From Lacibacter sp. H375 (GTDB lineage: Bacteria; Bacteroidota; Bacteroidia; Chitinophagales; Chitinophagaceae), in the NCBI RefSeq assembly GCF_037892425.1, contig NZ_JBBKTT010000001.1:2046001-2110000 (forward strand): 64,000 nucleotides of DNA, read 5' to 3'. Position numbers and translations under genes: made by a program. Below are positions 9,084 through 17,047 of this stretch, piece by piece. Position 1 is the first letter of the stretch. The number at the start of each line of letters is the position of its first letter. The notes under the pieces were generated by a model. The model had not been told where the DNA came from, ran no database searches, and saw only the letters and a program-made list of their open reading frames with translations.

Positions 9084-9713
9084 ATGAAAAAAATTCTTAT
9101 TGCAGATGATCATGCCATAGTAAGACGGGGACTCAGGCTTTTGTTGCTTGAAGAGTATCCTTCAGCAGAGATTGGAGAAGCGGGCGATGCCGAAACACTG
9201 GTGAATAAGATCATTCAACAGGAATGGGATGTTGTGATATGCGACATCAGCATGCCTGGCCGTAGTGGGCTCGATGCACTTTCGCAAATCAAACAAATCG
9301 CTCCCAAATTGCCCGTGCTCATTATGAGTATGTATCCTGAAGATCAGTATGCACTGCGTGTGTTAAAAGCCGGTGCGGCTGGTTACCTGGGAAAAGAAAC
9401 CATCCATGATGATATTGTAAAAGCCATCCAAACAGTTCAATTGGGTAAAAAATTTATTACTCCCACCATAGCTGAAAAACTGGCGAAGGCTTTTGAAGTT
9501 GATACGACGGATCAACTTCACGAAAAATTATCTGATCGTGAATTTGATGTGTTTAAAATGTTGGCCAGTGGTAAGGCCGTAAGTGAAATTGCAAACCAGT
9601 TTGCTTTAAGCGTTACAACTGTAAGCACCTATCGGTCAAGAGTACTCGAAAAAATGGGTATGAAATCGAATGCCGATCTTACAAGGTATGCGCTTGAGAA
9701 AAAACTGATCTAA
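9084..9713 (+). CDS. NarL/LuxR-family response regulator
   Basis: A 209-residue transcription regulator: an N-terminal receiver (D8/D9, acceptor D54 in VVICDISMPG, lysine in YLGKET) and a C-terminal LuxR-type helix-turn-helix at about 145-205 (LSDREFDVFKMLASGKAVSE..., recognition helix region SVTTVSTYRSRV). It is 29 bases downstream of a HisKA_3 kinase, the standard pairing for this family. It is the only DNA-binding regulator in the signalling island, so it may be the shared output of several kinases here. Two dyads lie directly after its stop codon and one in the 2.7-3.3 kb gap; they are plausible binding sites. Confidence 0.95.
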   Translation: MKKILIADDHAIVRRGLRLLLLEEYPSAEIGEAGDAETLVNKIIQQEWDVVICDISMPGRSGLDALSQIKQIAPKLPVLIMSMYPEDQYALRVLKAGAAGYLGKETIHDDIVKAIQTVQLGKKFITPTIAEKLAKAFEVDTTDQLHEKLSDREFDVFKMLASGKAVSEIANQFALSVTTVSTYRSRVLEKMGMKSNADLTRYALEKKLI

Positions 9714-9719
9714 AGAGAG

Positions 9720-9759
9720 TGTAGTTATTATACTACCGGTTGTAGTTAAAAATTCTACA
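9720..9759. promoter_or_regulatory. Two tandem dyads, copies 2 and 3 of the TGTAGTTA...CTAC motif
   Basis: TGTAGTTATTATACTACC (9720-9737) and TGTAGTTAAAAATTCTACA (9741-9759) lie side by side, three bases apart, starting seven bases after the stop codon of the LuxR-type regulator and 70 to 109 bases upstream of the next receiver gene. With copy 1 at 2976-2993 they share TGTAGTTA and CTAC, with a spacer of 8 or 9 bases. Tandem operators for the adjacent regulator are the simplest reading. Confidence 0.55.
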
Positions 9760-9828
9760 GTCGGACGGTGAAATCTCCTATAGTTCCCTCATTTTATCCT
9801 CGTTAAATTGCCGTTTAATTAATAGGCG

Positions 9829-10203
9829 TTGAAACCATTGATACTCATTGTTGATGATAATGTTAGCTATGTAGAAAGGATGCTCACCATCCTTTCGGAG
9901 GATTTCAATGCGGCATCGTTTCATACCGCTACTAACTATGAAGATGCCACGGCGCTTATTAATGATTTGCACCCACAGATTGCGATGCTTGATATTAATC
10001 TACCTGGCAAAAGCGGTATCGATCTTCTCAATTATATCAAACAAAATAACAGCGAATGCCGGGTGATCATGATTACCAATCATGCGTTTGAAAGCTACCG
10101 CAAAAAATGCATGGAGCTTGGAGCTGAACACTTTCTTGATAAAAGTTCCGATTTTGAGAAAATTTCTACTATTCTGAGCGAAATGCTTGCACCTTCTAAC
10201 TAG
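9829..10203 (+). CDS. Single-domain response regulator with TTG start
   Basis: A 124-residue receiver domain: D9/D10, phospho-acceptor D55 (IAMLDINLPG), conserved lysine in FLDKSSDF. No output domain. The only start that keeps the acidic pocket is TTG at 9829; the first in-frame ATG (residue 18) would remove D9/D10, so the TTG is well supported. The leader carries the two tandem dyads at 9720-9759, so this gene is the best candidate for direct control by the LuxR-type regulator just upstream. A receiver without output would act as a phosphate sink or shuttle, which would make a feedback loop; this is inference. Confidence 0.87.
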   Translation: MKPLILIVDDNVSYVERMLTILSEDFNAASFHTATNYEDATALINDLHPQIAMLDINLPGKSGIDLLNYIKQNNSECRVIMITNHAFESYRKKCMELGAEHFLDKSSDFEKISTILSEMLAPSN

Positions 10204-10258
10204 CCACTTTTAGCTCCCTTCGATAGCTGTATTTGCATCGAAATATTTACATTTATTC

Positions 10259-11179
10259 ATGACTCGGGCAATATTTCTTTTTCTGATATTAGTCATGCAT
10301 ATTTGTTTATATGCGCAACAGCCTGTTGTTAGCAACGGAGAGTTGAAGCGATTTCCTGCATTTACTTCTTCTTTTGTTGGAGCAAGAAATGTGGATGTTT
10401 GGTTGCCGCCCGGTTATTCCTCTCAAAACAAATATGCTGTTCTGTATATGCACGATGGGCAAATGCTCTACGACTCAACTGTCACATGGAACAAACAGGA
10501 ATGGGGGGTAGATGAGACCATGACCGATTTGCTCAAACAGCAAAAAATCAAAAACTGTATTGTTGTGGGAGTTTGGAATACAGGTGTTATGCGCCATGCC
10601 GATTATTTTCCGCAAAAACCTTTTTTGTCATTAGCAACAGCTCAACGGGATTCGATTTACAAAGCAACCCGTGGAACTGATTATGCTTTGTTTGCAGCAC
10701 CCGTGCAATCGGATGCTTATCTTAAATTTCTTATTACAGAACTGAAGCCGTTCATTGATAAAAATTTTTCTGTAAAAACTGATCGTGCAAATACGTTCAT
10801 TGCCGGTTCCAGTATGGGTGGATTGATTTCAATGTATGCTATCTGCGAATATCCCGATGTATTTGGCGGAGCTGCTTGTTTAAGTACACATTGGCCGGGA
10901 ATATTTGCAACAGCGAATAACCCGATACCTGCTGCTTTCATCAGCTATCTTCAAAAACATTTACCTCACCCATCTTCACACAAAATTTACTTTGACTACG
11001 GAACTGCTGGGCTTGATTCATTGTACAAACCATTTCAACTGCAAGCCGATGCTGTTATGCAAGCGAAGGGATACACAGCTACAAATTGGCAAAGCAAAGA
11101 ATTTATCGGGGAAGATCATTCTGAAAATGCATGGAGCCGGCGTTTGAGTATTCCATTACTTTTTTTACTGAAAAAATAA
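10259..11179 (+). CDS. Secreted alpha/beta-hydrolase esterase (esterase D/enterochelin esterase-like)
   Basis: A 306-residue hydrolase with a signal peptide (about 1-19, ending LYAQ). The nucleophile motif GSSMGG is at 183-188, with Ser185. A lysine/proline-rich early strand, DVWLPPGY (46-53), and YMHDGQ (63-68) are characteristic of the putative esterase family (PF00756). The probable catalytic histidine is in GEDHSENAW near residue 285. The substrate cannot be told; relatives act on feruloyl esters, siderophore esters or acyl groups. It stands alone, converging on the minus-strand gene at 11186 with a six-base gap, so the two may share a termination zone. Confidence 0.85.
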   Translation: MTRAIFLFLILVMHICLYAQQPVVSNGELKRFPAFTSSFVGARNVDVWLPPGYSSQNKYAVLYMHDGQMLYDSTVTWNKQEWGVDETMTDLLKQQKIKNCIVVGVWNTGVMRHADYFPQKPFLSLATAQRDSIYKATRGTDYALFAAPVQSDAYLKFLITELKPFIDKNFSVKTDRANTFIAGSSMGGLISMYAICEYPDVFGGAACLSTHWPGIFATANNPIPAAFISYLQKHLPHPSSHKIYFDYGTAGLDSLYKPFQLQADAVMQAKGYTATNWQSKEFIGEDHSENAWSRRLSIPLLFLLKK

Positions 11180-11185
11180 AACTGT

Positions 11186-11977
11186 TCAACGTAGCTGATA
11201 CACTTCCATCCATCGCTCAAAAAGATCTTTTTCCAATAAACGAAGCATTGAAGGGTCTTTACTGTAAGCAGTTCGTAATTGTTTCAACTGCTGTTCAATT
11301 ATTTCTTTATCATTTGCTGCAGGAAGTATGGCAAGAAAAGGACGTATAGTTGATTTGCTATCTGATGGAACAGCATTCCATGCAAGCAAAGCAGCGCTAC
11401 TGTCAGTCTTAAACAGCTGCTCCGTCAACAAAAAGGAGTTTTGATTATGGATGATAGTATCAATACTATCTCTGTTAATACGGATTTGCAATTTGTAAGG
11501 AATGTTTTTTTGTTCGGGTTTCCATTGCAGCGTAACAGGAAATGAAAAGATAAAGCTGCTGTCAACAGGTAACTGCATTGCCTTTTTTCCTCTGAAAACG
11601 ACGGCTGTCACTTTCTGCTGTTCATCAGCATTTTCGTTCTGTAAAAACTTTTCAAACACATAACTGAAAAAGCCTGAGGAAAGCGAACTGATGTTTACGC
11701 TATTGAATAGCTGACTGAGGCGGTTGAATGTATAGGTACCGGGCTTATTCAGTAATAATGACTTGCCGTCGTTTTGCACCAACATTACATCGGCTTGAGG
11801 CTGTAAAATAATCGTATGCGGTGCCATTAAAAACATACCACGTCTGGCTATTTCTTTTTTTCCATTTTCAACCCGCTGTACATTTTTGTTTACGTGGTAC
11901 AACAGGTATTTCTGGCCGGCACCAGCTTGTGCAAATGATTGTTGCAGCAGAAGCAGTATGAAAATTAATTTACGCAT
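11186..11977 (-). CDS. Exported protein with FecR-like N-terminal part, partner of CHASE2 gene
   Basis: A 263-residue protein with a signal peptide (about 1-18, ending SFAQA). Residues about 45-85 (RRGMFLMAPHTIILQ, then VMLVQNDGKSLLLNKPGTY) read like the FecR-type beta-strand module: a surface-exposed value, a response to it, and a closing LNKPGTY turn. The rest has no family I recognise. Its ATG overlaps the end of the CHASE2 gene by eight bases, so the two are translationally coupled. FecR-like and CHASE2 modules are known neighbours or fusions in other bacteria, which strengthens the reading. Function is unknown; an extracytoplasmic sensor or scaffold is the best guess. Confidence 0.65.
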   Translation of the reverse strand: MRKLIFILLLLQQSFAQAGAGQKYLLYHVNKNVQRVENGKKEIARRGMFLMAPHTIILQPQADVMLVQNDGKSLLLNKPGTYTFNRLSQLFNSVNISSLSSGFFSYVFEKFLQNENADEQQKVTAVVFRGKKAMQLPVDSSFIFSFPVTLQWKPEQKNIPYKLQIRINRDSIDTIIHNQNSFLLTEQLFKTDSSAALLAWNAVPSDSKSTIRPFLAILPAANDKEIIEQQLKQLRTAYSKDPSMLRLLEKDLFERWMEVYQLR

Positions 11978-13157
11978 GTTTATTTGTTCCTAAAAAAGCC
12001 GAATGAAAAGGTATTTTCAATTTATGTCTCAGAAAGTTAAGTAAAGCTTCGTATAAATTTATAAAAGTTGGAAGTAAAACAAGACATGCCAGCAATAAAC
12101 CAGGGTCGAATTTTATGTTGAAATAAGTGTAGGTAAGTAAGGTGAGAAAAACTACAAGCACGCTGCCAGTAAGCTGCAGCAATGTGCCAACAGAATTAAA
12201 CCAGAGATCACCTTTAAAGAACAGGCCGCAAATAATGGGTAAAGTGAGCCAGATGAGAAGAAACGACAGAACGGCTGTTACCCACTTTGGTATTACCCGT
12301 ATATGATCATTTTCCAGAATCATTCGAAGGATATTTGCATGTATCAGGGAGCCGTACATATCAGGATAACTGCGGCCCGATAGTCTTGCATTAAGAGGCG
12401 TAAATAATTTGTCTTCGTCAAGCATAGCGGTGCCCCGCTGAGAAGGGATGCCTAAAAACCCGAGTAAAATAATTTTATTTTTTAGTTGAGTAACATCAAA
12501 GTCGTCATCCATCACCTCATCAAAATCGAAATAGTTGAAGTTGGACATATTGCCATAGTAATGAATTTCTGTTTGATTGTTGCGTTTGTTTTTCAGCTGC
12601 TGATAAATGATGGGGTTAAATTTTTTAAGAATGCTGCTGGTAAATGCTTCCTGTTTTTGATAAAAGGGATAGTAATAACGGATGGTTGAAAATTCAGCAT
12701 GTTCACCTGCTACATTGATATAGCCGTCCCTGGCTTTTATAAAAAAGCTGTCGGTATAAATTGATTCCAGTTGGTTTTCAAAATTAGCAGAGTAACCAAG
12801 AACATAATTATCATGTGAGTTGAATGCTGTTTGTAACAAACTGTCATCCTCATTTTTTCTTTGTGCAAAAATGATATCCAGTGCTACAACTTTGGGATTG
12901 CCTTCCTGTATTTGCTGCAATAAAAAGGCGATTTCTTTCCGGCTTTTATTTTCAACATTTATGAGTACAAGGTTTTTGTTGTATATCTTGTTTTTATCCT
13001 GTACTTTATTGTAATACAGATCAGTTAATGTGAAATCACGAAACGCTTCCGTAAACGGATCGAAGATGGAAAAATTAATGATCACCAACGATAGTAATGA
13101 TACACAACCAAAAATGAACAGGTTGAGCAGCAGATATTCACCAAAGAATTTTCTCAT
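11970..13157 (-). CDS. CHASE2-domain membrane protein without output domain
   Basis: A 395-residue protein: one membrane helix at about 8-30, an extracytoplasmic region of about 260 residues, then three C-terminal helices (about 288-312, 325-347, 352-375) and a short basic tail. The outer region has CHASE2 hallmarks: LVLINVENKS, VVALDIIFAQ followed by DDSLLQTAF, and LKNKIILLGFLG. In well-known CHASE2 proteins the C-terminus leads into a kinase, cyclase or phosphatase; here only about 20 residues remain after the last helix. It must therefore signal through a partner. It is coupled to the FecR-like gene downstream and lies after the small secreted protein and caspase genes. Confidence 0.82.
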   Translation of the reverse strand: MRKFFGEYLLLNLFIFGCVSLLSLVIINFSIFDPFTEAFRDFTLTDLYYNKVQDKNKIYNKNLVLINVENKSRKEIAFLLQQIQEGNPKVVALDIIFAQRKNEDDSLLQTAFNSHDNYVLGYSANFENQLESIYTDSFFIKARDGYINVAGEHAEFSTIRYYYPFYQKQEAFTSSILKKFNPIIYQQLKNKRNNQTEIHYYGNMSNFNYFDFDEVMDDDFDVTQLKNKIILLGFLGIPSQRGTAMLDEDKLFTPLNARLSGRSYPDMYGSLIHANILRMILENDHIRVIPKWVTAVLSFLLIWLTLPIICGLFFKGDLWFNSVGTLLQLTGSVLVVFLTLLTYTYFNIKFDPGLLLACLVLLPTFINLYEALLNFLRHKLKIPFHSAFLGTNKHA

Positions 13158-13185
13158 GAGTGGAATCGTGTTGGCTTAAACAAAG

Positions 13186-13214
13186 AAGGGTATAAACAAT
13201 CTGTTTATACCCTT
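13186..13214 (-). terminator. Stem-loop between small secreted protein gene and CHASE2 gene
   Basis: AAGGGTATAAAC (13186-13197) and GTTTATACCCTT (13203-13214) are perfectly complementary with a five-base loop, and on the minus strand are followed by TTCTTTGTTT. It starts 20 bases after the stop of the 134-residue protein gene. It can attenuate read-through into the CHASE2 gene or protect the upstream transcript's 3' end. Confidence 0.65.
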
Positions 13215-13233
13215 TCAATTCAAACGGATTTAC

Positions 13234-13638
13234 TTAGCGTTTCAGGTTTAATGTAAACACACGGCTATCGTTGCAATAGCTGCTGTTACTCCAATACAAA
13301 GATTTGTCAGTTGTTTCTGCATACCATTTTGTCCAGTTGCCAGGCACCCATACATCAATACGAACTGAAGTTGCATAAGGAGAGAGACGACCCTGGTAAA
13401 TGCCTTCTACCCAAATGTCAACATAGTGACCGGTAAAATTATCGAAGTAGGCATAGCAATAACCACGGGTTTTCTTTTCACGTGGACCACCTTCCGGGCC
13501 AGGGAGATCTTTCTTTTCTTTTACTTCCTGTGCTATAACAGCCACTTTCTTTTTAGGAGCAGCTTGTGCAGTTGCTTTGTTGCTAAATGCAACGGTTAAA
13601 CCGATAATAGCGATCGTGAGGAACACTAACTTTTTCAT
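13234..13638 (-). CDS. Small secreted protein of unknown function, downstream of caspase gene
   Basis: A 134-residue protein with a clear signal peptide (about 1-25, ATAQA). The mature part begins with a lysine-rich stretch and then a glycine/proline linker (LPGPEGGPREKK), followed by a compact 75-residue domain with many aromatic residues (YCYAYFDN, WVPGNWTKWY) and two cysteines, one at each end of the domain, likely to form a disulfide outside the cytoplasm. I do not recognise the family. It lies 44 bases after the caspase gene and before a stem-loop, so it is probably co-transcribed with the protease and made in greater amount than the genes after it. It could be a substrate, inhibitor or ligand of the caspase; none of these is shown. 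Confidence 0.75.
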   Translation of the reverse strand: MKKLVFLTIAIIGLTVAFSNKATAQAAPKKKVAVIAQEVKEKKDLPGPEGGPREKKTRGYCYAYFDNFTGHYVDIWVEGIYQGRLSPYATSVRIDVWVPGNWTKWYAETTDKSLYWSNSSYCNDSRVFTLNLKR

Positions 13639-13682
13639 ACTGTTTGATTTTGTTGATTTGTGATAAATGATGGTTTAAAGAT

Positions 13683-15686
13683 TTATTGTTTTTTAGGAAC
13701 GATCTTAAAGGGTATCGAATGAATATTCACGGCATCGGGCTGAATGGTTTCTTCGCCACTTCCACGTGTTTGCACAGCTTCTGTCTTATTGATGCTCTGC
13801 ATTAATTTTTCAAATGGATTGTTGGGCTTGGGCGTCTCGCCGCGGTTGAGCCCCGGTGCTGCAAATACCTGGCGGAGATTCAACGCCGATTTTGCTGCGA
13901 TCAGTTTCAACACATTCATTCCATCGGGCGGACCAATGCGGAAAATCCTTGTTAGGCGAACTGTATCACCCGGATTAATAAAACAATCCATTGGCTGTTG
14001 ATTCGCTGCAGGCAATAATACATTCACAATATTGTCGGGCTGTATTTCAAGAATGTTATAATAAAGTCGCTCCTGACCATTGTTAATGATGCGTAAATTG
14101 TACCTGTCATCGTGCTGAAATACAATATTGCCTGATGCATCTTTAATGGTTTTCTCAGGAAGATCTTTGATGATGGCGTTATTATTTCCTTCGGCTTTTT
14201 TATATTCAATTGGAACAAATTCAAACACAACATTCAACTCTTCATTTTTCATATTGAGGTTGCGCAGGTAAGCTGCACGGCCAAAGGCAGCAATCTTTGA
14301 ACTGATAAATGTTGCGAGTTGTTCATCAGATAATGTTTTACTACAAACGCCTAACCTGTAATCGCCGGAAGTAGAAATGTAAATTGAATCGGTGCTGAAA
14401 CCTTCAATACCATGTTCAATAAACACATCGCCTTGTGCTTCGGTAAGTTTTGCCTGTTTAATCTGTGAAATAATTTTTTTAACCGATGATGCAAGTGCTG
14501 CATCAGTAAGCTTAACGGTAACCGGAACTGTTAAATCACCAAAGCTTACTTCATCTAAAAATGTCCATGCAGTTTTTAAAACATCTTCGCTTAATTCGGT
14601 ATCAAGTTCCACTTCGCTGCTGTAATCACCAGCTGTAATAATGGTACCCTTTGCAATTGGTTTGGCTGATTCCCTGTTATACGTGTTTGATGGATAAAGC
14701 GAAATGGTTGTACCGGCAAACACACTATAAATTTTACCGCAGGCAATAGTTATTTTTTTCTTGTTGATGATCTGTTCAGTTGCGTAGTAATTGGGTTTGC
14801 CCAACGCTTTACCGCCAAATATCTCTTTATCAAGATCACCTTCGGCATTTGGTGTTTGTCCGGGCACCATCTTACTCATCTCTAAACGCACATTGTCGAA
14901 CAAACCACGATAGCTGGTTTTGCTGTCGCTTTTTGCTAATGCTTTGGAGAAAGCAAGTGACAGACTTCCACAATGTTCATCGCCACATTCCTGGTTAAGT
15001 TCTGATGCTGCTGATGCAAAAAACGCACTCATGGGCGCAAGCCCCGGTTTTGATTCACCAAGACTAAATAAACCTTCATTAACTACTTTAGTATTTGCTA
15101 CGGGTTTGTATCCTTTGGGTGCATATTTTGTTGTGGTGCCACGATAATTGCCAAGTCCTGATCTTGTACTTGTTCCGCTGTGGCAGGCATCAACGATCAC
15201 CAACAAGTTGCCGTTATTGCCGAGATGCTTTCGAATTTCTTCGAGTTTCAACCCAAACACATCGTCTCTTAAATGTTTTTCAACACCGGCCTCATACTCC
15301 ATAGGTGAATCGTAGGTAACTAATGCTTCATCATATCCATCAGCTTCATCGCCATTGTCATCCATCACTTGCTGACCATGACCACTGAAATGAAATACAC
15401 AGATATCACCCGGTTTGGGTTTAGCGATCAACTGTTGCTGCATGGCTGTGAGGATGCCTGTTTTAGTAGCTTCTTTATCTTTAATAATGCGGATGTTTTC
15501 TTCTTTAAAACCCTGTCGCTTCAATGATTCTTTGATGAGGGGGATATCGTTATCTGCGTTCAGTTTGTTCCAGCCAGTTGAAGGGGCATAATTTGAAACC
15601 GCCACGATCAACGCATATTTCTCTGTTGTTTGGGCAGATGCATGCAACAACAAGGTGGAAAGGGTTAAAAGCAAAAAAAGTTTCAT
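13683..15686 (-). CDS. Exported caspase-family (peptidase C14-like) protein
   Basis: A 667-residue protein with a signal peptide (about 1-18, ending ASAQ) followed directly by a metacaspase-type domain (about 22-290). The catalytic dyad is visible: His103 in FHFSGHGQQ and Cys168 in VDACHSG. An acidic calcium/substrate-type segment (DDNGDEADGYDE, 109-120) follows the histidine. The remaining 350 residues have no domain I can name; they are rich in beta-strands and may regulate or bind substrate. The signal peptide puts the enzyme outside the cytoplasm, unlike caspases of cell-suicide or defence systems. It heads the minus-strand gene set with the small secreted, CHASE2 and FecR-like genes. Cleavage specificity is probably for Arg or Lys as in metacaspases, from family knowledge only. 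Confidence 0.88.
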   Translation of the reverse strand: MKLFLLLTLSTLLLHASAQTTEKYALIVAVSNYAPSTGWNKLNADNDIPLIKESLKRQGFKEENIRIIKDKEATKTGILTAMQQQLIAKPKPGDICVFHFSGHGQQVMDDNGDEADGYDEALVTYDSPMEYEAGVEKHLRDDVFGLKLEEIRKHLGNNGNLLVIVDACHSGTSTRSGLGNYRGTTTKYAPKGYKPVANTKVVNEGLFSLGESKPGLAPMSAFFASAASELNQECGDEHCGSLSLAFSKALAKSDSKTSYRGLFDNVRLEMSKMVPGQTPNAEGDLDKEIFGGKALGKPNYYATEQIINKKKITIACGKIYSVFAGTTISLYPSNTYNRESAKPIAKGTIITAGDYSSEVELDTELSEDVLKTAWTFLDEVSFGDLTVPVTVKLTDAALASSVKKIISQIKQAKLTEAQGDVFIEHGIEGFSTDSIYISTSGDYRLGVCSKTLSDEQLATFISSKIAAFGRAAYLRNLNMKNEELNVVFEFVPIEYKKAEGNNNAIIKDLPEKTIKDASGNIVFQHDDRYNLRIINNGQERLYYNILEIQPDNIVNVLLPAANQQPMDCFINPGDTVRLTRIFRIGPPDGMNVLKLIAAKSALNLRQVFAAPGLNRGETPKPNNPFEKLMQSINKTEAVQTRGSGEETIQPDAVNIHSIPFKIVPKKQ

Positions 15687-15831
15687 TTGATGGCCGGGGA
15701 TTGGTTATCCCGATTGCTTGCACAATTTTAATAATGAGGTATTGCTCTTTCTATACCCTCCGCATGGTATTTTCAGTTTTATACGCTCTTCTTAATTCGG
15801 CCAATTGCTTCAATCTTTCTATTTTTAACCC

Positions 15832-16980
15832 ATGTGGGCCGTTCTATTTTACTGTTGTGCCGGAGTGATCTTGTATTCTTATGTCGGTTACCCTTTTCTT
15901 TTATATTTTTTCTCATTCGGGCGAAAAGGAAGATATGGTTTCAGCCAGGGAGACGAACCTGCAGTGTCCATCATCATTGCAGCTTATAATGAAGAGAAAG
16001 TGATAGGTTTGAAACTACAGAACACACTTGCGCTCGATTATCCTTCTTCTAAATTTCAGGTTATTGTTGCAGCTTATGGATCAACCGATGCCACTTCAAC
16101 AATTGCTGCATCGTTTGAACGTGTACTTGTATTACATGAAGATGAACGAAGAGGAAAAGCCGCTGCAATAAACAAAGCGATCAGGCAGGCAGCTCACCCA
16201 ATTGTTGTTTTAACTGATGCTAATACAGTACTCTCAACTCAAACCTTAAAACAGTTGATTGCTCCGTTTGCTGATGAACAAACAGGCGCAGTGGCAGGAG
16301 AAAAGAACGTGATCAGTGCTGATGGTGCAGCTGTTTCTGGTGAAGGATTGTATTGGCAATACGAATCGTGGCTCAAAAAACAAGAGACAAAATTTTATAC
16401 GGTTGTTGGTGCAGCAGGCGAATTGTTTGCATTGCGAAAGGAATTATTTGTGCCTGTTCCTGAACAAACCATAACAGATGACTTTTTTATTTCGATCAAC
16501 GTAAATTTTCAACATAAGAAAGTACAATATGCTGCAAATGCTGTAAGTACAGAAACTGCTTCAGCATCTTTAACAGATGAATGGAAACGAAAAGTTAGAA
16601 TTGCTGCGGGGGGCATTCAGTCACTTTCATTTCTAAGCAAGGCTCTTAACCCGTTTCTTTATCCGCTGCTGGCATTCCAGTTTTTTTCACACCGTGTATT
16701 ACGTTGGGTATTCTGTGCACCAGCGTTCTTTTTTCTTTTTTTGAGTAATGTAATGTTGGCTCTTAATAATGCCGGCGAAGTGTTTGAATGGTTGTTGGTG
16801 CTGCAGGTATTGTTTTACATATTCGCATTTATCGGTTGGCAGTTAGCAAGAAGTAGCCGTTCATTCTTTTTGTTCAATATTCCATTCTACATTGTGTTTA
16901 TGCATGCAGCCATGCTGGCAGGTATTGTACGTTACGCTAACGGTCAGCAATCGGTGCTTTGGGAAAAAGCAGAGCGTTAA
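15832..16980 (+). CDS. Membrane glycosyltransferase family 2
   Basis: A 382-residue processive-type transferase. An N-terminal helix (about 1-20) is followed by the GT-A domain: VSIIIAAYNEE, then VLTDANT in place of the usual DxD, and TDDFF as the acceptor-side acidic motif. Four C-terminal hydrophobic helices (about 270-375) anchor it in the inner membrane. It most resembles transferases that build exopolysaccharide or lipid-linked glycans. Odd point: the motif normally read as DGSTD is YGSTD here (VAAYGSTDAT), so the first nucleotide-binding aspartate is replaced by Tyr through a GAT to TAT-type change. Activity may be altered. It is transcribed away from the caspase gene, 145 bases upstream, and is followed by recG. 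Confidence 0.85.
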   Translation: MWAVLFYCCAGVILYSYVGYPFLLYFFSFGRKGRYGFSQGDEPAVSIIIAAYNEEKVIGLKLQNTLALDYPSSKFQVIVAAYGSTDATSTIAASFERVLVLHEDERRGKAAAINKAIRQAAHPIVVLTDANTVLSTQTLKQLIAPFADEQTGAVAGEKNVISADGAAVSGEGLYWQYESWLKKQETKFYTVVGAAGELFALRKELFVPVPEQTITDDFFISINVNFQHKKVQYAANAVSTETASASLTDEWKRKVRIAAGGIQSLSFLSKALNPFLYPLLAFQFFSHRVLRWVFCAPAFFFLFLSNVMLALNNAGEVFEWLLVLQVLFYIFAFIGWQLARSSRSFFLFNIPFYIVFMHAAMLAGIVRYANGQQSVLWEKAER

Positions 16981-17047
16981 CAGTTACTAATTATTTCTTC
17001 AATAATTTCAAGTTTCAATTAAAGTTATCAGCACAACTACTTCAATA

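Noticed and set aside
13683-15686. Gingipain (C25) assignment for the caspase-like protein
   Set aside because: The FSGHG and DACHSG motifs fit caspase C14; no C25-type sequence around them and no type IX signal at the C-terminus.
13683-15686. Caspase as part of a phage-defence (abortive infection) system
   Set aside because: Signal peptide places it outside the cytoplasm, and no reverse transcriptase, nuclease or sensor partner of known defence systems is nearby.
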